The position numbers and the translations under genes were made by a program. Below, one piece after another: positions 52,091-60,826 of a stretch of 64,000 nucleotides of DNA. The first letter of the stretch is position 1; the number at the start of each line of letters is the position of its first letter. Source of the stretch: Maribacter sp. (lineage in GTDB: Bacteria > Bacteroidota > Bacteroidia > Flavobacteriales > Flavobacteriaceae); assembly GCA_011050675.1 (NCBI GenBank), contig DRFI01000023.1, positions 142,079-206,078 of the forward strand, written 5' to 3'. Below the pieces are notes generated by a model. It ran no database searches. It saw only the letters and a program-made list of their open reading frames with translations, and was not told the DNA's origin.

Positions 52091-52717
52091 TTAAGCTAGG
52101 TTAGCTTTGTTTTTTCTTCTATTGATGAATTTATCTTTTACAACGGGTATTCTAATAATGAAACCTAATCCCACAATTACGGCATAAATAATCCAAGTTT
52201 TTTCTAAAATGGCAACATGTAAAAGGCTAAGTACAATGGCGGCATATGACCAACTCTGAAGCTTTTTCCATGTAGCTTTTAGCTTTTTCATCCATTTTCT
52301 ATTAGAGGTAAATAACAACGGAATGAGTATTAAAACAGCTATAAAACCTGCTACATAATTTACTTGTGTAAATGTTTCTAAAAAGCCTTCTGCCCAAATA
52401 AATATTATAAAGTGTAATAAGCTCCATACTGCAGTAGCAATACCCATTGCTTGTCTAACAAATAGATTAGTGACACCGAATAGTATAAAAAATGGTGTAC
52501 AGGTTAGTACAGCAGTCATCCATCGAATAGCAAATTCACCTGTAATGTGGTATAACATTTCTAAAGTAGTCATTCCTTCTTTTCCACCGTTATCCACCAA
52601 TGATAAATGGAAACCATTAGTAAAATCAATTTTAAACATATTGCTTAAAATGAATAATGGAAGTATTGTCAAAATAGCAACAATGATCCACCCATAATTT
52701 TTCTTTAAAAATGCCAT
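52091..52717 (-). CDS. Ferric-reductase-like membrane protein
   Basis: 208 residues with about six membrane segments. HITGEFAIRWM, VWSLLHFIIFIWAEG and a late YAAIVLSLLHVA give conserved histidines spaced as in the ferric-reductase-like / MsrQ (YedZ) heme-binding core. Length and layout fit that family; an MsrP-like partner is not in the window. It overlaps none of its neighbours but is 1 nt from the small zinc-ribbon gene upstream. Confidence 0.72.
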   Translation of the reverse strand: MAFLKKNYGWIIVAILTILPLFILSNMFKIDFTNGFHLSLVDNGGKEGMTTLEMLYHITGEFAIRWMTAVLTCTPFFILFGVTNLFVRQAMGIATAVWSLLHFIIFIWAEGFLETFTQVNYVAGFIAVLILIPLLFTSNRKWMKKLKATWKKLQSWSYAAIVLSLLHVAILEKTWIIYAVIVGLGFIIRIPVVKDKFINRRKNKANLA

Positions 52718-52718
52718 A

Positions 52719-52916
52719 TTATAATGAAGCTTTTAATTCATTCAATTCTTTTTCCAAAGCTTCAGATTTTGCTTTGAACTTTTCCATAGCCTTCTTTAAT
52801 TGACCTATTTTTTTAAAGGCTTCTTCATCTTGCACAGCTGTATAAACCGTTTGTTCGTCAATCTCTTTTATTTTCGATTTGCTTCCGCATGTTGGGCATA
52901 ATGCTATATCGCTCAT
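52719..52916 (-). CDS. Small protein with CxxC and coiled coil
   Basis: 65 residues: an N-terminal CPTCGSKSK (half zinc ribbon, only two cysteines), then a coiled coil of about 40 residues (KIGQLKKAMEKFKAKSEALE). It could dimerise and bind a metal between chains. It lies 6 nt after a SnoaL-domain lipoprotein gene and 1 nt before the ferric-reductase-like gene, so it is part of that operon. Function unknown. Confidence 0.7.
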   Translation of the reverse strand: MSDIALCPTCGSKSKIKEIDEQTVYTAVQDEEAFKKIGQLKKAMEKFKAKSEALEKELNELKASL

Positions 52917-52922
52917 ATTTTT

Positions 52923-53813
52923 CTATTTTTTTTCAGGTTGATAATATAAAAACTTATTGACGGGCATAATAATATCCCAATGTTCTACTATTTTATTTTC
53001 TTCTACTCTGAATAAATCGTAGAAAACATATTTCTCATCTCCGATATATCCTTCAGTAGCACTTAATACAAGGTTTCCTTCTGCAACTACATGATAATTG
53101 TACTTAAATTTTATTTTTTCTCCTTTTAAACCCATTTTTAACATTCCCCACAAGAGTCCGCTTAATCCATCTCCAACATCTCTATTGTGTTGAATATACA
53201 ATCCGAAATCAAAAAACTTAGAAGCGCCACCATCTTCCCTTATCATACACTGGTCAATGAAACGGGTAATTAGTGCACGATTAACTTCTGTCTTTTCCAA
53301 TTGACTAGGAATGGTTGGTCCGTCGATTTCTGTGTGTCCGGCAGGGTTAAGTCCTATTGAATCATATACATTGCTCCAATGTTCTTGAATTTTATGTTGC
53401 TCTATGCGCAAAATATCCCATCTAAACTGCAATGTATCTCCTAACATTCTACTATGTACTGCCACTAAAGAATCGTCTTGTAAAATTCGAACTGGTTTAA
53501 TTTGCGAAAAGCTTAAATCTGAATTTCTTTTCTTTACGAAATCTATACCATCACCTTCCCAATCTTTATCATGGCTATAAAAACTAACACTTAAAAGTGA
53601 ATCTAAAGTTTTATCGTCATATTTCGGGTTGGTTACAAACTGATACGCCAATTGCTTTTCAATAGAACGGGTAGTAGCATAGTTATTTAAAAGGGAGGGC
53701 GGAGCGGAGTAAATTACTTTTTTAGAACAACTTGCCAAGCCAATCAGCATTGTGCCTATAAGATAAACAGTACCAACAGTACGAAGGCTAAATTTTGTAA
53801 TTGTGTTTGACAT
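52923..53813 (-). CDS. Lipoprotein with two SnoaL-like domains
   Basis: 296 residues from ATG 53813 (a TTG at 53822 opens the frame). Lipobox IGLASC. Two NTF2/SnoaL-like halves, each ending in a strand plus a VEHW-type or QEHW motif: LRIEQHKIQEHW and FRVEENKIVEHWD. The second also contains YIQHNRDVGDGL. The same two halves recur in the 54526 gene, separated only by the methyltransferase gene, so they probably derive from one duplication. Ligand unknown. Confidence 0.72.
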   Translation of the reverse strand: MSNTITKFSLRTVGTVYLIGTMLIGLASCSKKVIYSAPPSLLNNYATTRSIEKQLAYQFVTNPKYDDKTLDSLLSVSFYSHDKDWEGDGIDFVKKRNSDLSFSQIKPVRILQDDSLVAVHSRMLGDTLQFRWDILRIEQHKIQEHWSNVYDSIGLNPAGHTEIDGPTIPSQLEKTEVNRALITRFIDQCMIREDGGASKFFDFGLYIQHNRDVGDGLSGLLWGMLKMGLKGEKIKFKYNYHVVAEGNLVLSATEGYIGDEKYVFYDLFRVEENKIVEHWDIIMPVNKFLYYQPEKK

Positions 53814-53823
53814 GAAAAGCAAT

Positions 53824-54453
53824 TTATTGTTTATAAGTAATTAGCACGGACTTACCACCATACATTGATTGTAAATGATATTTCTCGGTTTCACTAATTA
53901 CACTTAAAAACTTTTGGGTATCAGACATATTCGCATTATCAACATAAATTATGGTATTGGTATGAAAGTTTGACTCTAACATATTAAATAGGGGTTGATA
54001 CAAATCTTTCCAGCCATCTAAAAACAATAAATCTATAGGCTCTATATGGTTTTGTAAAGTTTGCATGGCATCACCAATTCTTACATCGATGATATTGGAT
54101 ACTTCCGCTTTCTTAAAATTCTCGATAGCCTTTTCAGCCTTTGAAGCAATTAACTCGGTTGTAATAATTCTGCCTTTCGTTTCTAAGGCACCTTGCGCTA
54201 AAAATAAGGTAGAGATACCAAATGACGTTCCGAATTCTACAATATTCTTAAGCTTATTTTTCTTTATTAAATCTACTAAATACAGTCCTTGTTCTTCTGA
54301 TATAGAGAGATAGGCATGTTTAAAATCTTCAGGTTGCATTGGTCTAACTATACTCTTGACCAAACCTTTTATAATTCTTAACTTATCGTTTTTAGCATCA
54401 GTAAATAATTCAAACAAAGTGGCTGTAATAGGATTATGCGCTGCTGTTATCAT
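53824..54453 (-). CDS. Class I SAM-dependent O-methyltransferase
   Basis: 209 residues: the SAM motif NIVEFGTSFGISTLFLAQG, motif II-like DLLFLDGWKDLYQP with the metal-associated Asp, and IIYVDNANMSD. It resembles catechol-O-methyltransferase-like enzymes (methyltransferase family 3). Substrate unknown. It lies between the two SnoaL lipoprotein genes. Confidence 0.82.
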   Translation of the reverse strand: MITAAHNPITATLFELFTDAKNDKLRIIKGLVKSIVRPMQPEDFKHAYLSISEEQGLYLVDLIKKNKLKNIVEFGTSFGISTLFLAQGALETKGRIITTELIASKAEKAIENFKKAEVSNIIDVRIGDAMQTLQNHIEPIDLLFLDGWKDLYQPLFNMLESNFHTNTIIYVDNANMSDTQKFLSVISETEKYHLQSMYGGKSVLITYKQ

Positions 54454-54525
54454 ATTATTTTTAAAAAAAAATTTAAAGGAATACCCGTGACTACAGCTAT
54501 TCCTTCTTGATTCCAGTTTTACTAT

Positions 54526-55989
54526 TTAGTATTTACCATTGGTATTCTTCCATTCTGATTTTGCAGGAATAGCAGCTATCACATCCCAGTGCTCAACTAT
54601 TAATCCGTTCTCTAGTCTAAACAAATCGTAATATGCCGTATGGTCACCTTTACCGAATTTTCCTTCGCTTACACTTAATACAAAATTCCCTTGACCTAAG
54701 ACCATATGAAGATTATCATACTCCATTACTAATCCGTTTTCTGCGAAGTACTTCATTGCAGCTCCAAAACCTTCTAAACCATCTGCAACTGAAGGGTTAT
54801 GTTGTACATATTCTTTAGGATTGATGTAACTAGGTACTTTATCCATTTGATGATCTAACAATACATCTTCTATAAATCCTCTAACTATTGCTTTATTAGC
54901 TTCAGTCTTGTCTAAATCTGTAAGTGCAGTTGCACCATCAAACTGAGTATGACCACTTGGGTTTGGTTGTTGAACACCTGAAAGGTTATCCCAATGCTCT
55001 ACAATTAATCCGTCTTCAAAACGAAATATGTCAAATGCAGCTTTTGGTCCGAAAAAATCATATTCCGTTTGTGCAAATACATAATCGCCATCTTGAAACG
55101 CACGAACTACATTTGCTTTGAAACCACCTTCTGGAGCATGTTGCATTAATTCTCCAAAACCTTGTAAACCATCTGCAACACCTAAGTTGTGTTGAATGTA
55201 TTTATTTGGATTAATGTAAGAAATAGGAGTTTGATCACCTGTATTAAAACTGTTTAACAAAGCAACTACTTTATCCTTATTTGATAACGTTACGTTTTTT
55301 AAAGAAGATAAAGATTGGAATCTCTTCATATTTATAGTAGACTGATCCATCATTCCCATAAACTCTTTGGCTACAGGAGCATTCATGAAATCATTGATTA
55401 CAGCATCTGAATTTGCTTTTGTATCCCAATAAACGACTGCTACTTGTTCACCAGAGTCATTGGACCCCATAATGCGTTGTATAAAGCCTTTTTGTTTTTC
55501 GGTAAACTTTGGACCAACGGTATTATTTACTTTATTGAAAGCTTTTAAATCAGTACCTTCTTTTATGTTGAAAGTCATTACCTCTGTAAAAGTGTTATTG
55601 GTTGCTGTAAATTTATCTGTGATGGTGAAACGAGACATTTTCATGGTAGACCCTTCAATCATACTAGCATAATCTGCTACAGACTGGTCATTCATAAACT
55701 GGTCCATAGAGGCTTTGGCATCTGCAAGTGATTTCCAATACACCAATACAACATACTTACCTTGTTCATCTACACCACTTTCACGTCTAATATAACCCGG
55801 TTGTTTACTTGTAAAAGTTTCTTCTATTTCAGCATCAAGCTTGTTGAATTCTAATTCACTTGCCGTGGTTTTTAGATCAAAACTTGTTACTTCTAAAATT
55901 GATTCTATTTTTTTATCTTCTGTGTTACAACTAGCTATTGCCATTGTAAAAAGACTTAATGCTATTAATTTAGGTTTCATAATGTTCAT
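54526..55989 (-). CDS. Lipoprotein with two ABM and two SnoaL-like domains
   Basis: 487 residues from ATG 55989 (ATG 55980 also possible; a GTG at 56016 opens the frame). Lipobox MAIASC. Two antibiotic-biosynthesis-monooxygenase-like ferredoxin folds (about 35-130 and 135-235; GYIRRESGVDEQGKYVVLVYW and GFIQRIMGSNDSGEQVAVVYW), then two SnoaL-like domains (about 240-355 and 365-480) with YIQHNLGVADGLQGFG and YVQHNPSVADGLEGFG, each closing with GLIVEHWD. The fourfold architecture is unusual. ABM and SnoaL folds both bind small aromatic or polyketide-like ligands. Function unknown. Confidence 0.78.
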   Translation of the reverse strand: MNIMKPKLIALSLFTMAIASCNTEDKKIESILEVTSFDLKTTASELEFNKLDAEIEETFTSKQPGYIRRESGVDEQGKYVVLVYWKSLADAKASMDQFMNDQSVADYASMIEGSTMKMSRFTITDKFTATNNTFTEVMTFNIKEGTDLKAFNKVNNTVGPKFTEKQKGFIQRIMGSNDSGEQVAVVYWDTKANSDAVINDFMNAPVAKEFMGMMDQSTINMKRFQSLSSLKNVTLSNKDKVVALLNSFNTGDQTPISYINPNKYIQHNLGVADGLQGFGELMQHAPEGGFKANVVRAFQDGDYVFAQTEYDFFGPKAAFDIFRFEDGLIVEHWDNLSGVQQPNPSGHTQFDGATALTDLDKTEANKAIVRGFIEDVLLDHQMDKVPSYINPKEYVQHNPSVADGLEGFGAAMKYFAENGLVMEYDNLHMVLGQGNFVLSVSEGKFGKGDHTAYYDLFRLENGLIVEHWDVIAAIPAKSEWKNTNGKY

Positions 55990-56086
55990 TTTGTATTGCT
56001 TAGTGTTATTTAACACTGCAAAACTAATGGTACATTAATCTGTTTTGATTATCAATATGATGCTAAGAATGGTAAATGTGGGATTT

Positions 56087-56950
56087 CTAGAGTTGCTTGT
56101 TTCTGAACTCTTTAGGAGATAAATTCATGTTCTTTTTAAAGAACTTGGTAAAATTGGTGAGTTCGTCAAAACCGGTATCAAAAGCAATTTCCTTAAAGCT
56201 TCTATTTGTACTAACGATGGCTCGCTTAATTTCTAATACCACATAATTATCAATGAAGGTTTTAGCGGTATTTAAGGTGAATTCTTTTACTATTTCATTA
56301 AGGTGTTTTGTTGTAATAGATAGCATTTCCGCATAATCTTTTACATTTCTAGTTTTTATATAACGCTCTTCAACTAAATTTTTAAATGTAATAAAGACAG
56401 GGTAGTACTTTGAGTTGTTCTGCTCGGTATTGCTCCGTGAATTTCGCTCTAATCGTAATAAATACAGGTCTATTAAAGCTGCGACAATATTAATTTGTGC
56501 AAAGGTGTTTATATTATTGAGTTCAAAACTTAGCTCTTTTAAAAAGTCTTCGTTAAGAGATTCATTATTAGAAATAGGAGAGGTAATGTGGTAATTATAC
56601 AGATGAGAAATAATAGCTATAGAAGATTTTGAGAAATGATTTAAGACGAAGTCTTCTGTAAAAATTAATAAGAAACCTTCATAATCTGCATTTTTCTGAA
56701 ATGCGTGTATTTGCCCTTTTGCAATTTTAAGAACTGAACCTTTCTTTAAGGTATATTCTTTTAAATCTATGGTATGTTTTCCAGTTCCTTTGGTAACAAT
56801 CAATAAAGCAAAAAAATGAATTCTATGAGATTGAGTAGGGTCGTGGTCTGTCATCTCAGGTATTCTTGTGAATAGCTCTGTTAATATTAAGCACTCAAAA
56901 TCTTTAGTGTTATCGGGACCTTGAAACGATATGTTGGGTATTTCTTTCAA
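56087..56950 (-). CDS. AraC-family transcriptional regulator
   Basis: 287 residues: an N-terminal cupin-like sensor half and a C-terminal double helix-turn-helix with KRAIVSTNRSFKEIAFDTGF and ELTNFTKFFKKNMNLSPKEFR. The start is TTG 56950; no ATG precedes the conserved N terminus. It is first in the co-directional run that follows and may regulate the ABM/SnoaL lipoprotein and redox genes. Confidence 0.88.
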   Translation of the reverse strand: MKEIPNISFQGPDNTKDFECLILTELFTRIPEMTDHDPTQSHRIHFFALLIVTKGTGKHTIDLKEYTLKKGSVLKIAKGQIHAFQKNADYEGFLLIFTEDFVLNHFSKSSIAIISHLYNYHITSPISNNESLNEDFLKELSFELNNINTFAQINIVAALIDLYLLRLERNSRSNTEQNNSKYYPVFITFKNLVEERYIKTRNVKDYAEMLSITTKHLNEIVKEFTLNTAKTFIDNYVVLEIKRAIVSTNRSFKEIAFDTGFDELTNFTKFFKKNMNLSPKEFRNKQL

Positions 56951-56968
56951 ATTAAAAAATGTAACCCT

Positions 56969-57541
56969 TTAATAGCTAATTGGCAACTCTACTCTAACCA
57001 GATCCCAGGCTATATACATAACGGCTATTCCTTCTTCTACATCTTCAAATTGTATGGAGAATTCTTCAACTGACTTTTTGTTGGGTAATACATGAGCTTC
57101 CACTCTTAGTACATCATTATTTTCATCGTAACTGTAATGACCCCAATGATCTATATCTGTATTAAATATAATTGTCCATTGCTTTTCAGTAGGTATTGCG
57201 TACATGGAATAAGTACCTTCTTTAAGTAATTTTCCATCTATTTTTACGTCTTTGTAAACCTTAATTTCTGTAGACTCATTAGCACCAAGGCGCCATATTT
57301 CATTGTATTTTACCATACCCCCAAAAACTTCTCTTTCGTTTTTTTGTGGTCTACTATAATCAATTTTTAATACAGGAGAATCTGGAAGATTTCTTTCAGG
57401 AGCAAATTTTATATCGTGAGCAAAATGATCTGGTAAGTATACTCTATCTAACGGGCTTTTATCTAATCCTCTAAAATCTTGTGCCAATCCAATGGTAGTG
57501 AACAAACTGAAAATCACGATTACTGCAAAAATATTTCTCAT
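56969..57541 (-). CDS. DUF2911 secreted protein
   Basis: 190 residues with a signal peptide (about 1-20, ending GLAQ). The pattern VLKIDYSRPQKNEREVFGG, EIWRLGANESTEIKVYKDV, LKEGTYSMYAIPTE and WTIIFNTDIDHWGHY is typical of DUF2911 proteins of Bacteroidota. Periplasmic or surface; function unknown. It lies 18 nt upstream of the AraC regulator gene on the same strand. Confidence 0.85.
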   Translation of the reverse strand: MRNIFAVIVIFSLFTTIGLAQDFRGLDKSPLDRVYLPDHFAHDIKFAPERNLPDSPVLKIDYSRPQKNEREVFGGMVKYNEIWRLGANESTEIKVYKDVKIDGKLLKEGTYSMYAIPTEKQWTIIFNTDIDHWGHYSYDENNDVLRVEAHVLPNKKSVEEFSIQFEDVEEGIAVMYIAWDLVRVELPISY

Positions 57542-57884
57542 ACTGAAAATCTTTATGGTTAATAGAAGTAAGGGAATTTAAGGATTATCAACCTAATATT
57601 TAGTTATTACAGCTAATAACATAGTTTTAAACTGCTATATTAAAAGTAATTAAGCTTGATTATAAGCATACGTTTTATCAATATTATTTACAAAATCTTT
57701 AGTATTTGCAGTTTCATCTATATCAGTAACTAAAAACCTATCTGTGGTTCGATTTAAATACTTGATCCTTTACTTATATAGTATTAATACCTTGATTTTC
57801 AATTAATTATTAGCGTTCTAAAAAGCTTCTAACAAGCTTTTATCTATAGAATTGATAATTTGCCATTTTAAATGAACAAGTGTT
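57542..57884. other. Intergenic region, 343 bp, with one vestigial frame
   Basis: The spacer between two co-directional genes is AT-rich. On the minus strand 57769-57650 is open without an ATG and reads KYLNRTTDRFLVTDIDETAN then TKDFVNNIDKTYAYNQA before a TAA, with amino-acid use more like a protein than noise. It may be the tail of a decayed gene. Otherwise it should hold the promoter of the DUF2911 gene; no consensus pair found. Confidence 0.3.
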
Positions 57885-58646
57885 TTAAAGCATTATACCA
57901 CCAGATGCTTCTATACGCTGACCATTGATCCATCGTGCATCTTCTGTACATAGAAAGGCGACAATTCCGCCAATATCTTCAGGTTCGCCAACACGACCTA
58001 ATGCCGTATTTTGACTAATTAATGCTCGCTTTTTATCGTTATCCTTATTCTCCCCACCACCAAAATCTGTTGCGACAGCACCAGGAGCAACTACATTAGC
58101 CCTAATTTTTCTATTACTTAATTCCTTAGCTAAATATCTAGTAAACACATCTACTGCTCCCTTCATACTTGCATACGCCGATGAGCCGGGCAAAGAAAAT
58201 CTTACTAGCCCAGATGAGATATTTATGATTCCACCACCATCAGATAACAACGGTACAGCTTGCTGACTAAGAAAATAGACTCCCTTGATATGAATATTCA
58301 TCATTTCGTCAAAATCATTTTCAGTTGTTTCTAGGAACGGCTTGTAAATTCCCGTTCCCGCATTATTTACTAAATAATCTAAAGTTCCAGAAGCATAGTT
58401 TTCTTTCAAGTAGACAGATACCTTTTCAATGAATGCTTTAAAACTAGAAGTGTTTGTAGTATCTAATTGAAACGCAACTCCTTTTTTTCCAAGCTTTTCA
58501 ATTTCAGTGACTACTTCAAGTGCAGCATCTTTGTTAGCGTGATATGTTATAATTACATCTAATCCTTTTTCGGCAATTTTCAATGCCATATTTTTTCCTA
58601 ATCCGCGGCTACCGCCTGTAATTAATGCAATTTTATTTGTAGACAT
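57885..58646 (-). CDS. Short-chain dehydrogenase/reductase
   Basis: 253 residues of classical SDR: ALITGGSRGLGKNMA (TGxxxGxG), NNAGTG, INISSGLVRFS (catalytic Ser), YASMKGAV (YxxxK), and NVVAPGAVATDF. Similar to FabG-like glucose or 3-oxoacyl reductases; substrate unknown. It stands alone. Confidence 0.87.
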   Translation of the reverse strand: MSTNKIALITGGSRGLGKNMALKIAEKGLDVIITYHANKDAALEVVTEIEKLGKKGVAFQLDTTNTSSFKAFIEKVSVYLKENYASGTLDYLVNNAGTGIYKPFLETTENDFDEMMNIHIKGVYFLSQQAVPLLSDGGGIINISSGLVRFSLPGSSAYASMKGAVDVFTRYLAKELSNRKIRANVVAPGAVATDFGGGENKDNDKKRALISQNTALGRVGEPEDIGGIVAFLCTEDARWINGQRIEASGGIML

Positions 58647-58763
58647 AATTCTAAGGAGCTTTAAATATACTTAGGGTAATCATTCGCTTTTACTAAAGTA
58701 TCAAAAATGATAACCAACAGCATTTCGATTACGTTATTCTTATATTAAAATTAGAGTCGATTA

Positions 58764-59504
58764 TTATGTTTTTGGGTCTTTTCTAAATAATTCTATGACA
58801 TCAAATACAAGTACACAGAAAACTACCCAAATGAATCCAGCAATAAATCCACCTGCAATATCTGAAGGAAAATGGACTCCCAGATAAATTCTGCTTATGC
58901 CAATGCTTAAAATCAATAGTATCAGTATTGTTATCAAAACATACTTAATTGCTTTATGAATCTTGAATTTGGTAACCAGAAAAATTAAGAATCCGTAGAA
59001 CGCCATAGCGCTCATGGCATGACCGCTTGGGTAGCTTAATGTTTCTACTGAGACCAAGTGTTCAATACCCGGTCTTGCACGGTCAATAAATCGTTTTAGA
59101 ATCATATTAGAAACTGTAGCCAGCGCCAAAACTAAGGTAGCTTGTACCACATATTTCCATCGTTTAAAAACCAAAAGAGAAAGTAATAAAAATATAGCTA
59201 AAACTATTAAATACCCATATGCATCACCAACGTTAGTCATAATTTTAAAGTAAGTAGTAAGGCTAGGGGAGCGATACGAAATAACATAGTCTGTTATTGC
59301 TGTATCGTAAGTTGCCAGTATTTCTGTTTTTAATGTTTCGGTTAATTCTATAAAAATATTTATACCACCAACAACTACTATTAACGCAATTATTACAGTA
59401 ATTACATAGGGTAATGTTGTGTTATATTGGTTGAGTTTATTCCCTAAAAACTCTCGAAGCGTTTTTATTAAACTAAATAAAGTTTGTTTCATGCCAAGCA
59501 TCAT
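58764..59504 (-). CDS. PAP2-family phosphatase
   Basis: 246 residues with about six membrane segments and the three phosphatase motifs in order: KRFIDRARPG (KX6RP), YPSGHAMSA (PSGH) and SRIYLGVHFPSD (SRX5HX3D). It would act on lipid phosphates such as undecaprenyl diphosphate or phosphatidic acid at the periplasmic face. Starts at 59504, 59501 or 59492 are possible (MMLGMK). Confidence 0.9.
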   Translation of the reverse strand: MMLGMKQTLFSLIKTLREFLGNKLNQYNTTLPYVITVIIALIVVVGGINIFIELTETLKTEILATYDTAITDYVISYRSPSLTTYFKIMTNVGDAYGYLIVLAIFLLLSLLVFKRWKYVVQATLVLALATVSNMILKRFIDRARPGIEHLVSVETLSYPSGHAMSAMAFYGFLIFLVTKFKIHKAIKYVLITILILLILSIGISRIYLGVHFPSDIAGGFIAGFIWVVFCVLVFDVIELFRKDPKT

Positions 59505-59675
59505 AAATTAGGTGTAAACATAATAGATATTGACTATAACTTGTATTTCATATAAATTGATAAATAACTCGATTGAGTTAATTTGCCGAATTAACCACAA
59601 GCCAGTTAGTAATCATATTTGGTAAGGTAGGCACTGAAACCTTATCTTTATACGATAATAGAATTGTTAGAAATT

Positions 59676-60518
59676 ATGAAATCACCCAATTGGAAAACTG
59701 CCATAGAATTTGATGATATAACCTATAAAAAATGTGACGGAGTTGCCCGTATTGCATTTAACCGACCTAATGTTCGTAATGCTTTTAGGCCACATACAAC
59801 AAGTGAACTAATTAAAGCTTTTTATGATGCGCAGGAAGATACTTCCATAGGTGTCGTTTTACTTTCTGCGGAAGGTCCTTCTACCAAAGACGGAATTTGG
59901 TCTTTTTGTAGTGGAGGTGATCAAAAGGCTAGAGGAGAAAAAGGGTATGTAGGTCAAGATGGTCAACACCGTTTAAATATACTTGAGGTTCAACGAATGA
60001 TTCGTTTTATGCCTAAAGTGGTTATTTGCGTTGTACCAGGATGGGCCGTTGGTGGCGGACATAGTTTACACGTAGTTTGCGATATGACTTTGGCGAGTAA
60101 AGAACATGCAATTTTTAAACAAACCGATGCAGATGTTACCAGTTTTGACGGTGGTTACGGATCTGCATATTTGGCAAAAATGGTGGGACAGAAAAAAGCG
60201 CGTGAAATATTTTTCTTAGGTAGAAACTATTCTGCTCAAGATGCTTTTGATATGGGAATGGTAAATGCCGTAATACCACATGACGAGTTGGAAGATACCG
60301 CATTTCAATGGGCACAAGAGGTTTTAGAGAAATCTCCAATCTCTATTAAAATGTTAAAATTCTCCATGAACCTAACAGATGATGGTATGGTGGGGCAGCA
60401 GGTATTTGCTGGTGAAGCAACACGATTAGCATATATGACCGAAGAAGCTAAAGAGGGTAGAAATGCTTTTCTTGAGAAACGTAAACCAAATTTTGGTAAA
60501 GATAATTGGCTACCGTAA
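59676..60518 (+). CDS. menB: 1,4-dihydroxy-2-naphthoyl-CoA synthase
   Basis: 280 residues from ATG 59676 (a TTG at 59664 opens the frame). Crotonase fold with RIAFNRPNVRNAFRPHT, SGGDQKARGEKGY, PGWAVGGGHSLHVVCDMTLA and the MenB-typical TSFDGGYGSAYLA. It closes the second ring in menaquinone synthesis from o-succinylbenzoyl-CoA. It stands alone in this window. A terminator follows. Confidence 0.93.
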   Translation: MKSPNWKTAIEFDDITYKKCDGVARIAFNRPNVRNAFRPHTTSELIKAFYDAQEDTSIGVVLLSAEGPSTKDGIWSFCSGGDQKARGEKGYVGQDGQHRLNILEVQRMIRFMPKVVICVVPGWAVGGGHSLHVVCDMTLASKEHAIFKQTDADVTSFDGGYGSAYLAKMVGQKKAREIFFLGRNYSAQDAFDMGMVNAVIPHDELEDTAFQWAQEVLEKSPISIKMLKFSMNLTDDGMVGQQVFAGEATRLAYMTEEAKEGRNAFLEKRKPNFGKDNWLP

Positions 60519-60560
60519 ATGAGTTGACTTTTAAATGATTCTCAGTAGCCTTTAAGATAT

Positions 60561-60590
60561 AGCCAATAGTTTTAAACTGTTGGCTTTTTT
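60561..60590 (+). terminator. Rho-independent terminator after menB
   Basis: AGCCAATAGT / ACTGTTGGCT with loop TTTAA and a run of six T follows menB by 42 nt. Confidence 0.85.
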
Positions 60591-60622
60591 CATATATAAA
60601 GAAGCTAGAATGTACCTAAACT

Positions 60623-60656
60623 AAAAAGAGTCCGATCAGTGAAGATCAGACTCTTT
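60623..60656. terminator. Bidirectional hairpin terminator
   Basis: AAAAGAGTCCGATC / GATCAGACTCTTTT with loop AGTGAA has A and T tracts on both sides. It lies between convergent menB and the serine hydrolase gene; it may end the minus-strand transcript. Apart from this and the menB terminator, the 60519-60826 gap shows nothing. Confidence 0.75.
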
Positions 60657-60826
60657 TACGAGAACACTATATGAAAATGAAAAAATTTTAATTCGTTTTT
60701 AATAACATTGTAAATATATAAAGCCTCTTCAGTTCTTTGAAACTATTGTTGCCATCTAAGGGAATTCTGTTGTGAAAGTCTACAAAATTGTGGTATTGTA
60801 TTCAGATGGTTAAAATTTTGACCGTT

